Assembly (NCBI GenBank): GCA_036504595.1
Contig: DASXUX010000001.1
Location: 1-64,000, forward strand
Direction of reading: 5' to 3'
Origin: DASXUX01 sp036504595
GTDB taxonomy: Bacteria > Planctomycetota > SZUA-567 > H5-PLA8
DNA length: 64,000 nt
Shown here: positions 16,021 through 23,113 of the stretch, one piece after another
How positions within the stretch are numbered: the first letter of the stretch is position 1
How the letters are laid out: each line of letters starts with the position of its first letter
Position numbers and translations under genes: made by a program
Notes under the pieces: generated by a model
Told to the model about the DNA's origin: nothing
What the model saw: the letters and a program-made list of their open reading frames with translations, nothing else
The model's database searches: none

Positions 16021-16549
16021 CTTCCTGGCCGGCGCGGCGCTCTTCGACCTTTGCCGGCAGCCCATTTAACAACTGCGTCAGCGTGAACTGCGTTTCATGG
16101 CGTTTGCCATTGCCGTGGACGCCATTCGTCCAGCCGGCCGTCGCGGCGCCTTGGCTCACAACGTCCGCGAGTGAGACCTTCGCCAGCACTTCATGCATCT
16201 TCCGTTCAGCTTCAGCGAATGTATTTAAGATCAGGCAGCGCGGGCCAAGCTGGCAGACTTTGTGGTCTGCGTTGCAGCCGTACAAAGACGAACTGCCTTC
16301 GAACACGATCGCGATATCTCGCAAGGTAATCTGCGCCGGCGGCCGGCCCAACGCGTACCCGCCCTTTGCCCCACGATGCGACCGCATCAGCCCCGTCTTC
16401 ACGAGTTGCTGGAACACCTTGGACAGGTACGAAGCCGATACGTTCTGAGCCGCTGCAACCTGTTCAACGGAAAAGTCGCTGATCTCCGGGTGAGCGGCCA
16501 TGTAGAATAGGCTGTCGATGGCCAGTTCAGTGCTTTGTGAATACTTCAT
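15989..16549 (-). CDS. Rrf2-family regulator, IscR-like
   Basis: 186 residues. The winged helix is typical: FSVEQVAAAQNVSASYLSKV, then SHRGAKGGYALGRPPAQITL. Three cysteines C92, C99 and C105 (YGCNADHKVCQLGPRC) sit where IscR holds its [2Fe-2S] cluster. It heads the SUF cluster and very likely senses cluster supply and represses the operon. The C-terminal end (about the last 10 residues, GVSGMGSGV) is read from a GGGTAT repeat and is not a natural part of the family. A small inverted repeat at 16618-16641 upstream could be its site. Confidence 0.92.
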   Translation of the reverse strand: MKYSQSTELAIDSLFYMAAHPEISDFSVEQVAAAQNVSASYLSKVFQQLVKTGLMRSHRGAKGGYALGRPPAQITLRDIAIVFEGSSSLYGCNADHKVCQLGPRCLILNTFAEAERKMHEVLAKVSLADVVSQGAATAGWTNGVHGNGKRHETQFTLTQLLNGLPAKVEERRAGQEAGVSGMGSGV

Positions 16550-16617
16550 CTCAGAACGTCCCTCTTCGATCGCAGACCGTTACGACTTCACGGTATCGCG
16601 GCAACTTGGCCTGGTCA

Positions 16618-16641
16618 AGACAATCTGGATACTAATTGTCT
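16618..16641. promoter_or_regulatory. Candidate operator upstream of the Rrf2 gene
   Basis: AGACAAT (16618-16624) and ATTGTCT (16635-16641) form a perfect inverted repeat spaced by ten bases, in the divergent gap between the Rrf2 and DUF2089 genes. It is a candidate binding site for the regulator, placed about 70 bases from its ATG. Confidence 0.45.
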
Positions 16642-16691
16642 GCATTGTCCGACTTTATTTCTGATTTCCTCATTTCGCACAAATTTTCTTT

Positions 16692-16721
16692 TTGACGTCA
16701 ATAAAACTAAAGTGTACTTTA
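16692..16721 (+). promoter_or_regulatory. Promoter with overlapping palindrome, DUF2089 gene
   Basis: TTGACG (16692-16697) and TACTTT (16715-16720) are 17 bases apart and fit a sigma-70 promoter with a weak -10. The -10 lies inside an inverted repeat TAAAGT-GT-ACTTTA (16708-16721), a natural place for a repressor. The surrounding 100 bases are strikingly AT-rich compared with the window. Confidence 0.5.
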
Positions 16722-16747
16722 ACTTTGTTTAGTAAAGGTCGTATCTT

Positions 16748-17095
16748 ATGCCGAAATGGATCGATCAACTCACCGACGAAGACCTCGCCTTCCTCAAACG
16801 CTTTATGCTCGCGTCGGGCTCCTTGAAGGACTTGGCGGCCGGCTACGGCATCTCGTACCCGACCGTCCGCCTGCGCCTCGACGCGCTGATTGAGAAGATC
16901 AAAGTCCTCGACAACCCGGAAATCAAGAGCCCGTTCGAACGCCAGCTCCGCCTGCAACTGGCCGAAGGCAAACTCGACACCGCCACATTCAAAACGCTTC
17001 TAACCGCGTACCGCCAAGACATGGAGGAAACCCATGCGCAAACTCGCCCTGCTGCTGACCGTCAGCCTTCTGACGCTGCCTCTTCAGGCCGCTGA
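16748..17095 (+). CDS. DUF2089-family protein
   Basis: 115 residues. The core (LTDEDLAFLKRFMLASGSL, KDLAAGYGISYPTVRLRLDA) is the conserved helix-turn-helix-like part of DUF2089 proteins, which are thought to be small regulators. Here the zinc-ribbon end seen in some members is missing. AAAGG stands nine bases before the ATG. Its last 62 bases overlap the start of the next gene, whose strong ribosome site is inside this one, so the two are translated together. It likely controls its own transcript or the membrane protein, by analogy with small regulator/membrane pairs. Confidence 0.8.
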   Translation: MPKWIDQLTDEDLAFLKRFMLASGSLKDLAAGYGISYPTVRLRLDALIEKIKVLDNPEIKSPFERQLRLQLAEGKLDTATFKTLLTAYRQDMEETHAQTRPAADRQPSDAASSGR

Positions 17096-17918
17096 AGAAG
17101 TCCTGAAAGAAATCTCGTGGGAGAAGCTCGCGCCCGAGGCGCGGCCAAAAACCGCGGAGCTCGTCAAAGACGAGAAGCTGAATGCCAGCGTATTGAAGCT
17201 TCAGAACACCGAAGCCAAAGGCGCGACCTATAATCTCGCGACAATCGAAAACCCCGGCATCACGCGCACGTCGTACGCCGTCAGCGGCGAGGTTCGCTAC
17301 GACGATGTAGCCGGCAAAGGCTACCTGGAAATGTGGTCGCAATTCCCCGACGGCAGCGCCTTCTTCTCGCGCACGCTCGGCGAAACCGGCCCGATGCAAT
17401 TCATCAGCGGCTCGTCAGGCCGGCGGCCGTTTTCGTTGCCGTTCAACGCCGCAGGCGCGAAGGGCAATCCATCCAAACTCGTCATCAATCTCGTTCTGCC
17501 CGGCAAAGGCACGGTCTGGATCAGCGATATGAAGCTCATTCAGAACGACGCCGCGCCGCTGATCAAGGGCGCGATCGCCGCGCCGGTCTGGGAATGGTGG
17601 AGCAGCCCGATGGGCGGCTTTGTCGGAGGATTGCTTGGCGTGATCGGCGGGTTGCTTGGCGCGCTGGCCGGCCTGCTGACCTCTAGCGGCAAGAACCGGG
17701 CTCTCGCGCTGGCCGCACTGAAGGGCGCTGCCAGCCTGGGAATGGTGGCGCTGCTTGCCGCGATGATCGCGCTCGCCACCAGCCAGCCCTTTCACGTCTA
17801 CTACCCGTTGCTGCTGTGCGGCGCGCTGCTCGGCACCCTGCCTCTGTTGATGACCCCCATGATCAAGCGCCGTTACGAACAACTCGAACTCCGCCGCATC
17901 CAAGCCCAGGACGCATAA
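17034..17918 (+). CDS. Secreted/membrane protein of unknown function coupled to DUF2089 gene
   Basis: 294 residues. Signal peptide at 1-20 (MRKLALLLTVSLLTLPLQAA), then an extracytoplasmic beta-rich domain of about 160 residues (SYAVSGEVRYDDVAGKGYLE, MWSQFPDGSAFFSRTLGETG) that resembles a carbohydrate-binding type jelly roll. Then come a Gly-rich hydrophobic helix (about 198-220) and two more membrane segments (about 230-250 and 255-280) with a charged cytoplasmic end. GGAGG is seven bases before the ATG. It overlaps the DUF2089 gene and ends before a strong hairpin terminator. Confidence 0.8.
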   Translation: MRKLALLLTVSLLTLPLQAAEEVLKEISWEKLAPEARPKTAELVKDEKLNASVLKLQNTEAKGATYNLATIENPGITRTSYAVSGEVRYDDVAGKGYLEMWSQFPDGSAFFSRTLGETGPMQFISGSSGRRPFSLPFNAAGAKGNPSKLVINLVLPGKGTVWISDMKLIQNDAAPLIKGAIAAPVWEWWSSPMGGFVGGLLGVIGGLLGALAGLLTSSGKNRALALAALKGAASLGMVALLAAMIALATSQPFHVYYPLLLCGALLGTLPLLMTPMIKRRYEQLELRRIQAQDA

Positions 17919-17923
17919 AAACA

Positions 17924-17959
17924 GCGCGGGCAGCCGTGTGTTGTCTCGGCTGCCCGCGC
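17924..17959 (+). terminator. Hairpin terminator-like element
   Basis: Arms GCGCGGGCAGCCG and CGGCTGCCCGCGC pair fully around a ten-base loop, six bases after the stop of the membrane protein gene. No long T run follows, so termination is likely but not certain. Confidence 0.6.
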
Positions 17960-17960
17960 G

Positions 17961-17999
17961 CTCAAGCCTCAAGCCTCAAGCCTCAAGCCTCAAGCCTTC
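17961..17999. repeat. Tandem repeat of CTCAAGC
   Basis: Five copies of the 7-base unit CTCAAGC follow the hairpin. The same unit is seen at 2914-2936 before the AraC gene. Confidence 0.7.
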
Positions 18000-18001
18000 C
18001 G

Positions 18002-18505
18002 TTAGATCTTGCCTTTGAATTTCCCCTTCTTGATCGAGTAGTTCACCGTCAAATCCTTGTCGTAAACCGTGATCGCTGTGCCGCCAACCGGCGTGACCGT
18101 AATCGTCAGGTGAACAGGCGCTGATCCTGTGCCGTCCGTTGTTGGCAGCGTCAGCACCGCGCTCGGTGCGATGTCGGTGGCGTGGAGCTGCAGCATGCCG
18201 CTGTTGCCGGCCAACTTCGCCTTGAACGGATCCGTGATGTTGCCCTTGCTGTCCGCAACACCTGTAAACGTCACGCTGCCGAACGCAATCGTCAGCGTCG
18301 CGCCCGCAATCGTCGTTTTCTTCCCCTTCTCGGAAACCGGCAACTGCTTCAGCGCCGCCTGGTCAAGATTAAACCGTGCCTCGACCTTCCCGCTGGTCAG
18401 GTCATCCAGGTTTCCCTGCATAATCAGCTTGTCCCCGGCCGCCGCCGCAAACACTGGCAGCGCCAACATCGCCATAAGGCAAACAACCGCTACGCGTGTC
18501 ATCAT
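18002..18505 (-). CDS. Small secreted protein resembling the C-terminal domain of the giant surface proteins
   Basis: 167 residues with a signal peptide (about 1-22, ending VFAAAAG). The mature protein is one beta-rich domain without known family, ending in a Lys/Gly tail: KDLTVNYSIKKGKFKGKI. Length, order of strands and this ending parallel the last 140 residues of the 2433-residue Ig protein (KDVIVTYSVKNGKGTAK) and, less closely, the 1272-residue propeller protein. It could be a free copy of an anchoring or assembly domain. It is divergent from the SpoIIE-type phosphatase gene. Confidence 0.75.
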   Translation of the reverse strand: MMTRVAVVCLMAMLALPVFAAAAGDKLIMQGNLDDLTSGKVEARFNLDQAALKQLPVSEKGKKTTIAGATLTIAFGSVTFTGVADSKGNITDPFKAKLAGNSGMLQLHATDIAPSAVLTLPTTDGTGSAPVHLTITVTPVGGTAITVYDKDLTVNYSIKKGKFKGKI

Positions 18506-18843
18506 GGTTTTAAGCTCCCTCTCCCCTTTTTGGGGTTAGCCCGCCCTGTACCGTCACTTCGTGCGTTAACCAACGTGGTCGATTACCTGTGACAATTTGC
18601 GTCAATCGCGATTCTGGTGCTTCCAGCGCGTTACTGTATTTCCGGAACAGGAAAGTGCAAGCCTTGAGTCGGAGCGGTTTATGTGAGTGCATTTCGCGCG
18701 CGAAAAGAAGTTTCACCCAGAAAAACTCTGTGTACTGCGTCCTCTCTGTGGTAAGACGTTGCTCGATTAGCCTGTAGTTCAATGCGATCATTGACGGTCT
18801 TTAATCGAATGATGTATATTAGCTCGACTTTGAGGCCATGGTG
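18506..18843. other. Gap without genes; holds the phosphatase promoter
   Basis: 338 bases between divergent genes. Nothing looks coding. The right end holds the promoter of the phosphatase gene; the left end holds the leader of the secreted protein. Confidence 0.6.
18791..18820 (+). promoter_or_regulatory. Sigma-70-type promoter of the phosphatase gene
   Basis: TTGACG (18791-18796) and TATATT (18815-18820) with an 18-base spacer, ending 23 bases before the start codon. A good match to the consensus in an otherwise GC-rich setting. Confidence 0.6.
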
Positions 18844-19638
18844 ATGGAAGCGAATCCGCTTAAGAGGCTGGCGAACGAACTTAAGCAGAAGTCCGATATC
18901 GAACAAAGCATGAAGCTGGCCCGCAAGTGCCAACTCCGCATGCTGCCCAATCTGCCGAAGGTGGACGGCTACGAGTTCCAAACCATTTACATCCCCTGCG
19001 CGAATGTGTCCGGCGACTTCTACGACTTCATCACGGTCAGCGATCACGAAATCGGCATTGCTCTCGGCGACGTCTCCGGCCACGGCATCGAAGCCGGCAT
19101 GGTCATGGGCATGGCCAAGAAAGCACTCCAGATCTACGCGCAAGGCGTCTCCAGCCCCAAGCAGGCGCTGGCCATTACCAACGCCGACATCGCCAAGGAC
19201 TTGGGCGACAGCACCTTCGTCTCCGCGGGTTATGGCGTGCTGGATTACCGCAACCGCGTGTTCCGCTTCTCTCGAGCGGGCAACAACCCGCCGTTCCTGG
19301 TCAATCCGGCACGCACGCCGGTCGTCGCCGAAGTCAAGCCCAACGGCATGGTCATGGGCATGGACAAGTCCGGCAAGCGCTTCCCGATGGTCATTCAGGA
19401 AGAAGTCATTCAAATGCAGTCCGGCGACGTCTTCTTTCAGTTCACGGACGGCCTGGTCGAAGCGCCCAACCGCGAGCGCCGCGAATTCGGCGACGAACGC
19501 CTCCGCGAACTGCTCCTGCGAAACGCCGCCCGCCCCTTGGCTCAACTCGTTGAACTGATCGAAGAGTCCGTGCAGAGCCACATCGGCTCGCTGGCGCAGG
19601 AAGATGACATCACGATCATTGCCTTCCGCATGTTGTAG
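18844..19638 (+). CDS. SpoIIE/RsbU-type PP2C serine phosphatase
   Basis: 264 residues. After a short helical start (QSMKLARKCQLRMLPNLPKV, the usual linker to a sensor) comes a full PP2C SpoIIE domain. Metal-binding aspartates are seen in VSGDFYDF (D58), LGDVSGHGIEAGMVM (D76), FFQFTDGLVEAPN and QEDDITIIAF. These enzymes dephosphorylate anti-sigma antagonist proteins in partner-switching pathways. No sensor domain or STAS partner is present in this gene or next to it. GAGG is eight bases from this ATG and only two from an ATG at 18838. Confidence 0.92.
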   Translation: MEANPLKRLANELKQKSDIEQSMKLARKCQLRMLPNLPKVDGYEFQTIYIPCANVSGDFYDFITVSDHEIGIALGDVSGHGIEAGMVMGMAKKALQIYAQGVSSPKQALAITNADIAKDLGDSTFVSAGYGVLDYRNRVFRFSRAGNNPPFLVNPARTPVVAEVKPNGMVMGMDKSGKRFPMVIQEEVIQMQSGDVFFQFTDGLVEAPNRERREFGDERLRELLLRNAARPLAQLVELIEESVQSHIGSLAQEDDITIIAFRML

Positions 19639-19748
19639 CGGAGCCACAATACGAAATCTCGCGATCCTGACCCATTCTGACGCGCGTCAAAATGTGACAA
19701 GACTGCGGGCATTTTGAGGGGTTATCTTTCGCTTCAAGGGGACTTCTG

Positions 19749-20567
19749 ATGCGCGCGCTGCTGATTCTCGTCTTCACCTGTTCTGCGACCTTCGCCGCCG
19801 ATTTCGCCTCCGAACTGATGGAGGCAACTTTCAAACTCTTCCACCCCGACTCCACCGCGACGTGTTTTCTGGTGAAGCGCGACGCGCCCGACACCGCGCT
19901 CTACGTCATCACCGCCGCGCATGTGTTGGAACGGACCAAAGGCGAGACGATGATCCTCGTGCTGCGCCGGCCGAAGGACGATGGCTCGTTCGAACGCCTC
20001 GACCACACCATCCCCGTGCGCCGCGACAACAAGCCGCTGTGGGTGAAACATGAAAAACACGATGTGGCAGTGCTGAAGCTGACGACGACGTTGCCCGTCG
20101 CTGTCGCCGCCATGCCTGCCGCGCTGATTGCCGGCGCCGCCGAACTCAAGGCCGCTAACGTCCACATTTGCTCGCCGCTGTTTGTGTTCACGTACCCGCA
20201 GCGCTTTGAAGCCAACGGGGCCGGTTTCCCGGTCGCCCGCCAAGGCATCTTCGCCGGTCCGCCGCTTCTTCCCGCGCAGACGCACCCCACCTTCCACGCC
20301 GACTTCACGACCTTCGCCGGAGACAGCGGCGGCCCCGTCTTCATCGCCGGTTCAGACGGCCACCCGCTGGTGGTCGGCATCGTGCTTTCGCAGCAGCGCC
20401 ACGATGAAAAGGTAAAGACCGAATACGAGGAGCTCACGATCCATCACCCGCTCGGAATCGGCACCGTCCTCCACGCTCAATACGTCCGCGAAACGTTGGA
20501 TCTCGCCGCCAAACAGCCCGCGCCAACATCTGCTCCCACGACTGCACCCGCGCCCACATCGAAGTAA
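19749..20567 (+). CDS. Secreted trypsin-like serine protease
   Basis: 272 residues. Signal peptide of about 17 residues (MRALLILVFTCSATFAA). The triad is complete: H58 in VITAAHVLE, D105 in KHDVAVLKL, and S193 in FAGDSGGPVF. The fold is the chymotrypsin/DegP type without a PDZ domain; the C-terminus ends in a short Pro/Thr/Ala tail that may be a linker. AAGGGG precedes the ATG. It acts outside the cytoplasm. No inhibitor or substrate gene is evident nearby. Confidence 0.9.
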   Translation: MRALLILVFTCSATFAADFASELMEATFKLFHPDSTATCFLVKRDAPDTALYVITAAHVLERTKGETMILVLRRPKDDGSFERLDHTIPVRRDNKPLWVKHEKHDVAVLKLTTTLPVAVAAMPAALIAGAAELKAANVHICSPLFVFTYPQRFEANGAGFPVARQGIFAGPPLLPAQTHPTFHADFTTFAGDSGGPVFIAGSDGHPLVVGIVLSQQRHDEKVKTEYEELTIHHPLGIGTVLHAQYVRETLDLAAKQPAPTSAPTTAPAPTSK

Positions 20568-21018
20568 ACAATAGTCCCTTCGTGCTTGGATCTTGTGCTT
20601 TTGGGACAAGATTCTGAAATTCGAAGAAATGATGAATGCGGAATGATAAATGCGGAATTAGGTCTGTGGCGTTGCCTCTTGCGCCGTTGCAGCCATATTC
20701 ATCATTCCGCATTCATCATTCATCATTCCGATGCAGGTTCGGATACTGCCGCGTCCGGCTTGTCCGGGCTGGGGTGGTGAGTGAGGCGCGCCTTCGCAGT
20801 TCTCCGTTCGTCCCGTCCGTGTCCGTCCACTCCGCCCATGCCATCCAGCGCGCCGGCCGTTCCGTAGCTGCGGAGCAGCGGTATACGGGTAGCCCGCAGC
20901 GTAAGCTGCGGGGACGCGTGGCCTTCGATGACGCAAGCCTCGGAGAGGCGACACAGCGCCCGCGTAAGGACTGAACGCTTACTCTTTTTCTTTTGCCTTT
21001 TTACTTTTTCCTTTTTAC
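20568..21018. repeat. Repeat-filled gap with inverted GAATGATGAATGCGG arms and a GTAA palindrome
   Basis: No gene. Arms at about 20628-20660 (GATGAATGCGGAATGAT) and 20699-20731 (TTCATCATTCCGCATTCATC) are complementary and about 40 bases apart. 20893-20912 is a perfect palindrome with arms CCCGCAGC and GCTGCGGG around GTAA, the same type as 12694. The last 30 bases are a run of CTTTTT units. Confidence 0.7.
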
Positions 21019-22242
21019 TTATCCAAAGGCTTCCGCCATTCGGCTCAGCCAATCCCGCGCAAACGTTTCCTGCAAAGACCAATTGTCGAGGAACGGCGCC
21101 TCCGGTTTTTCTTCCGTCCCGTCATAAAGTTCTCGCGCACAAAACGCCAAAATCGAATCCTCGCGCGACGCGATCTCGCGCAGCAACTTGTCTTCCGCAC
21201 AGATATAGTATCGCACGACTTCGTCAACGAGCGCCCGCTCGATCTGCCGAAACGTCTTTCCCAACACGTTGATGCACGCCCGGTTCATCCGAGCCGAATT
21301 CGCAAACCCAAGCTCCAGCGCAAACACTTCCGCGCTCGACTCCGCGCGCAGCTTCGCCAACAGCGCCTTCGCCCTCCGCTCGCGCTCCTCAATCTCATCC
21401 TCCGTCCGCCACTCCGCATTACGCGCCCGAAAATACTGCGGCCGCTTCGTTTGTAGCGCAATCCTCCCGGATTGCGTGCCGTTCTCTCCCCGGCCCTCGT
21501 TCGTATCGCGGGCGTCCCGCTCGCCGCTCCGGTTCCCCTCTCCCAGTGGCGCCGGCCTCCGTGCCGGCGGGAGAGGGGTTAGGGGTGAGGGGGCAACCTT
21601 GCGCTCTCCTTCTGCCGCTCCGCAATTCTGCATTCTGAATTCTGCTTTCTGAATTCTTCCATGCGGCCCCAACTTCTCGTAAACGCAATACCCCGGCACA
21701 CCCCACAAGTCCCGCGCCGCCTCGCGCAGCTTCGCAATCAATCCTAGCCTCACCCGCTCGACCTTGAACCCGTCGATCACTTCCAGCGCCGTCATCCCGC
21801 AACATTCCTTCGTCAGCGCGCTTAGCCGCGCCGAGGAAATCTCCAGCCGTTGACAGAGCTCCTCAAGCTGCGTCCCGAGTTTCTTCACCCGCGCCCACTG
21901 CGCGATGTCGGCATTCCACGCCCCGGTCAGCGAAATCTCTTTCTCCGCGTCCCCGTGTCCGCGCGTCTCCGCGTCCGCCCGGCCGTTCCCAACAGTCCAA
22001 CAGCCCAACGGTCCAACAGCCTTCTTCTTCAGCCACGCCACAAGCCTTTTCAGCCCTTTCTTGCGAGCCTTCGGCGTCACCCGGCTCTCGTAGTCGAACG
22101 TCAACCCGGTGAGCCTCCGCCACATCGGATGCTTCCCAAACTTCTCCTTCTCCCGCCGGTAAGCCGCCAGCCGCTTCTCCGTCTCCTCCGCCACCGCATC
22201 GCACACCCGCAATTTCTCCCCGCCGATCGTCGAAGCGATCAT
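21019..22242 (-). CDS. AraC-like DNA-binding protein invaded by repeats
   Basis: 407 residues from an ATG with an excellent GGAGG site. One helix-turn-helix lies at about 124-169 (EELCQRLEISSARLSALTKE), the second at about 301-349 (FALELGFANSARMNRACINV). In AraC proteins these are adjacent; here they are about 130 residues apart. The extra part includes residues 195-266, which are read from palindromic repeats (APSPLTPLPPARRPAPLGEG from the CCCTCTCCC family and GTQSGRIALQ from the CAATCC hairpin). Residues 75-104 are also repeat-like (GCWTVGNGRADAETRGHGDA). The frame stays open across both. Whether the protein still works is unknown. Confidence 0.65.
   Translation of the reverse strand: MIASTIGGEKLRVCDAVAEETEKRLAAYRREKEKFGKHPMWRRLTGLTFDYESRVTPKARKKGLKRLVAWLKKKAVGPLGCWTVGNGRADAETRGHGDAEKEISLTGAWNADIAQWARVKKLGTQLEELCQRLEISSARLSALTKECCGMTALEVIDGFKVERVRLGLIAKLREAARDLWGVPGYCVYEKLGPHGRIQKAEFRMQNCGAAEGERKVAPSPLTPLPPARRPAPLGEGNRSGERDARDTNEGRGENGTQSGRIALQTKRPQYFRARNAEWRTEDEIEERERRAKALLAKLRAESSAEVFALELGFANSARMNRACINVLGKTFRQIERALVDEVVRYYICAEDKLLREIASREDSILAFCARELYDGTEEKPEAPFLDNWSLQETFARDWLSRMAEAFG
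21453..21660. repeat. Three palindromic/tandem repeats within the AraC-like gene
   Basis: In order: the CGCAATCC-TCCC-GGATTGCG hairpin (21457-21476), the GCCGGCCTCCGTGCCGGC palindrome embedded in arms CCCCTCTCCC and GGGAGAGGGG (21537-21580), and GAATTCTG-type tandem units (21622-21660). All lie inside the open frame of 21019-22242. Confidence 0.75.
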
Positions 22243-22646
22243 GTCGCACCCTCCCCTAAAAATATGAACGCAGAATACCCGCAATGTATAAAGCAATCGA
22301 AATTGCGGCTTTTGACCTAGAAGTCCTCTGAAGTCCTCAAACGCCCGCAAACGCCCGAATCGGCCCGAAACGTCACGGGACGTTTGCGCCCTCGTTCACC
22401 AGACCACCAGACACCAGACACCAGACCACCAGACACCAAGCCCCTCTCTATATATAAGCCGTCGAAATCCCACTTTTTGACATAGAAGTGCTTGAAGTTC
22501 GTTCCGGTGCGATAAATACGGTTAATGTTAGGGTGTGGCGGTTCGCGGACGTGCGCGAAGTATTTCCGCACACTCACGCCGCGTAAGAGAGTTTCGTGCG
22601 CGTCCCCGTATCTTCCAGGGCCATCTCGCAACAGGCACTTCCGCAC
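22243..22646. repeat. Leader region with a 45-50-base imperfect direct repeat and ACCAGAC units
   Basis: TATAAAGCAATCGAAATTGC and onward (22287-22338) recurs as TATAAGCCGTCGAAATCCC and onward (22453-22500), both continuing CTTTTGAC or TTTTTGAC, then TAGAAGT. Between them lie tandem units of CCAGACA (22398-22438). No gene is convincing here. Confidence 0.5.
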
Positions 22647-22832
22647 TTACCGCTCTGGTTGATCATCACCCCGCGATTGCTGCTTGCCTCGTTCGTTGAT
22701 AGTCCTCTCCTCGGCGGCGCGAATCGTCGCGTCGTCTGTTCGCCAACAAATCTCTTTTCGTGTCTCGGCGCATGAAGTGCAGACGAGCAAGAGCGCTGAC
22801 ATGCCGAGAACAAGCCGCGTTTTTCGAGCCAT
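22647..22832 (-). CDS. Possible small lipoprotein
   Basis: 61 residues starting MARKTRLVLGMSALLLVC followed by TSC, a good lipoprotein signal with Cys at 21. The mature part is short and charged (AETRKEICWRTDDATIRAAE). The ribosome site is weak. No family was recognised. It could be a real small lipoprotein or the start of a decayed gene. Confidence 0.4.
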   Translation of the reverse strand: MARKTRLVLGMSALLLVCTSCAETRKEICWRTDDATIRAAEERTINERGKQQSRGDDQPER

Positions 22833-23113
22833 TGTGGATCTCTGAGATAGCTTGCCCTTGGTATCGCCCACTTGCCGAATTCAGCGCAATCCCTGAGTTG
22901 CTCCCGCCGCGCCCCTTCCACGGACCGCTGACTGTTAATTGCCTACGTTCGCATCGATTCATTTGCACTAGGGCAAATAGCCAAGTATCATCAGATGCAC
23001 ATCGAGCAATAGACGGCCCCGGCACCAGCGGCTTCGGCAGCTTGTGCTGCTCCAGCAGCCTATCTTCAAAGGCGCGTGCCGGCGTTCAGGGATCGAGTGC
23101 GGAGGGGTGACTC
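22833..23113. other. Gap without recognisable features
   Basis: 281 bases before the large propeller gene. Only the GGAGG ribosome site of that gene stands out. Confidence 0.4.

Noticed and set aside
16618..16641. Canonical IscR type 1 binding site
   Set aside because: The inverted repeat is real, but its sequence does not match the known IscR type 1 or type 2 patterns well, so only a generic operator is listed.
20586..20974. Short open frames in the repeat-filled gap
   Set aside because: They are translations of GAATGATGAATGCGG units and palindromes; both strands give similar frames.
22574..22921. Open frame of 115 codons on the minus strand
   Set aside because: It lacks a ribosome site and protein-like composition; the overlapping lipoprotein frame is more convincing.
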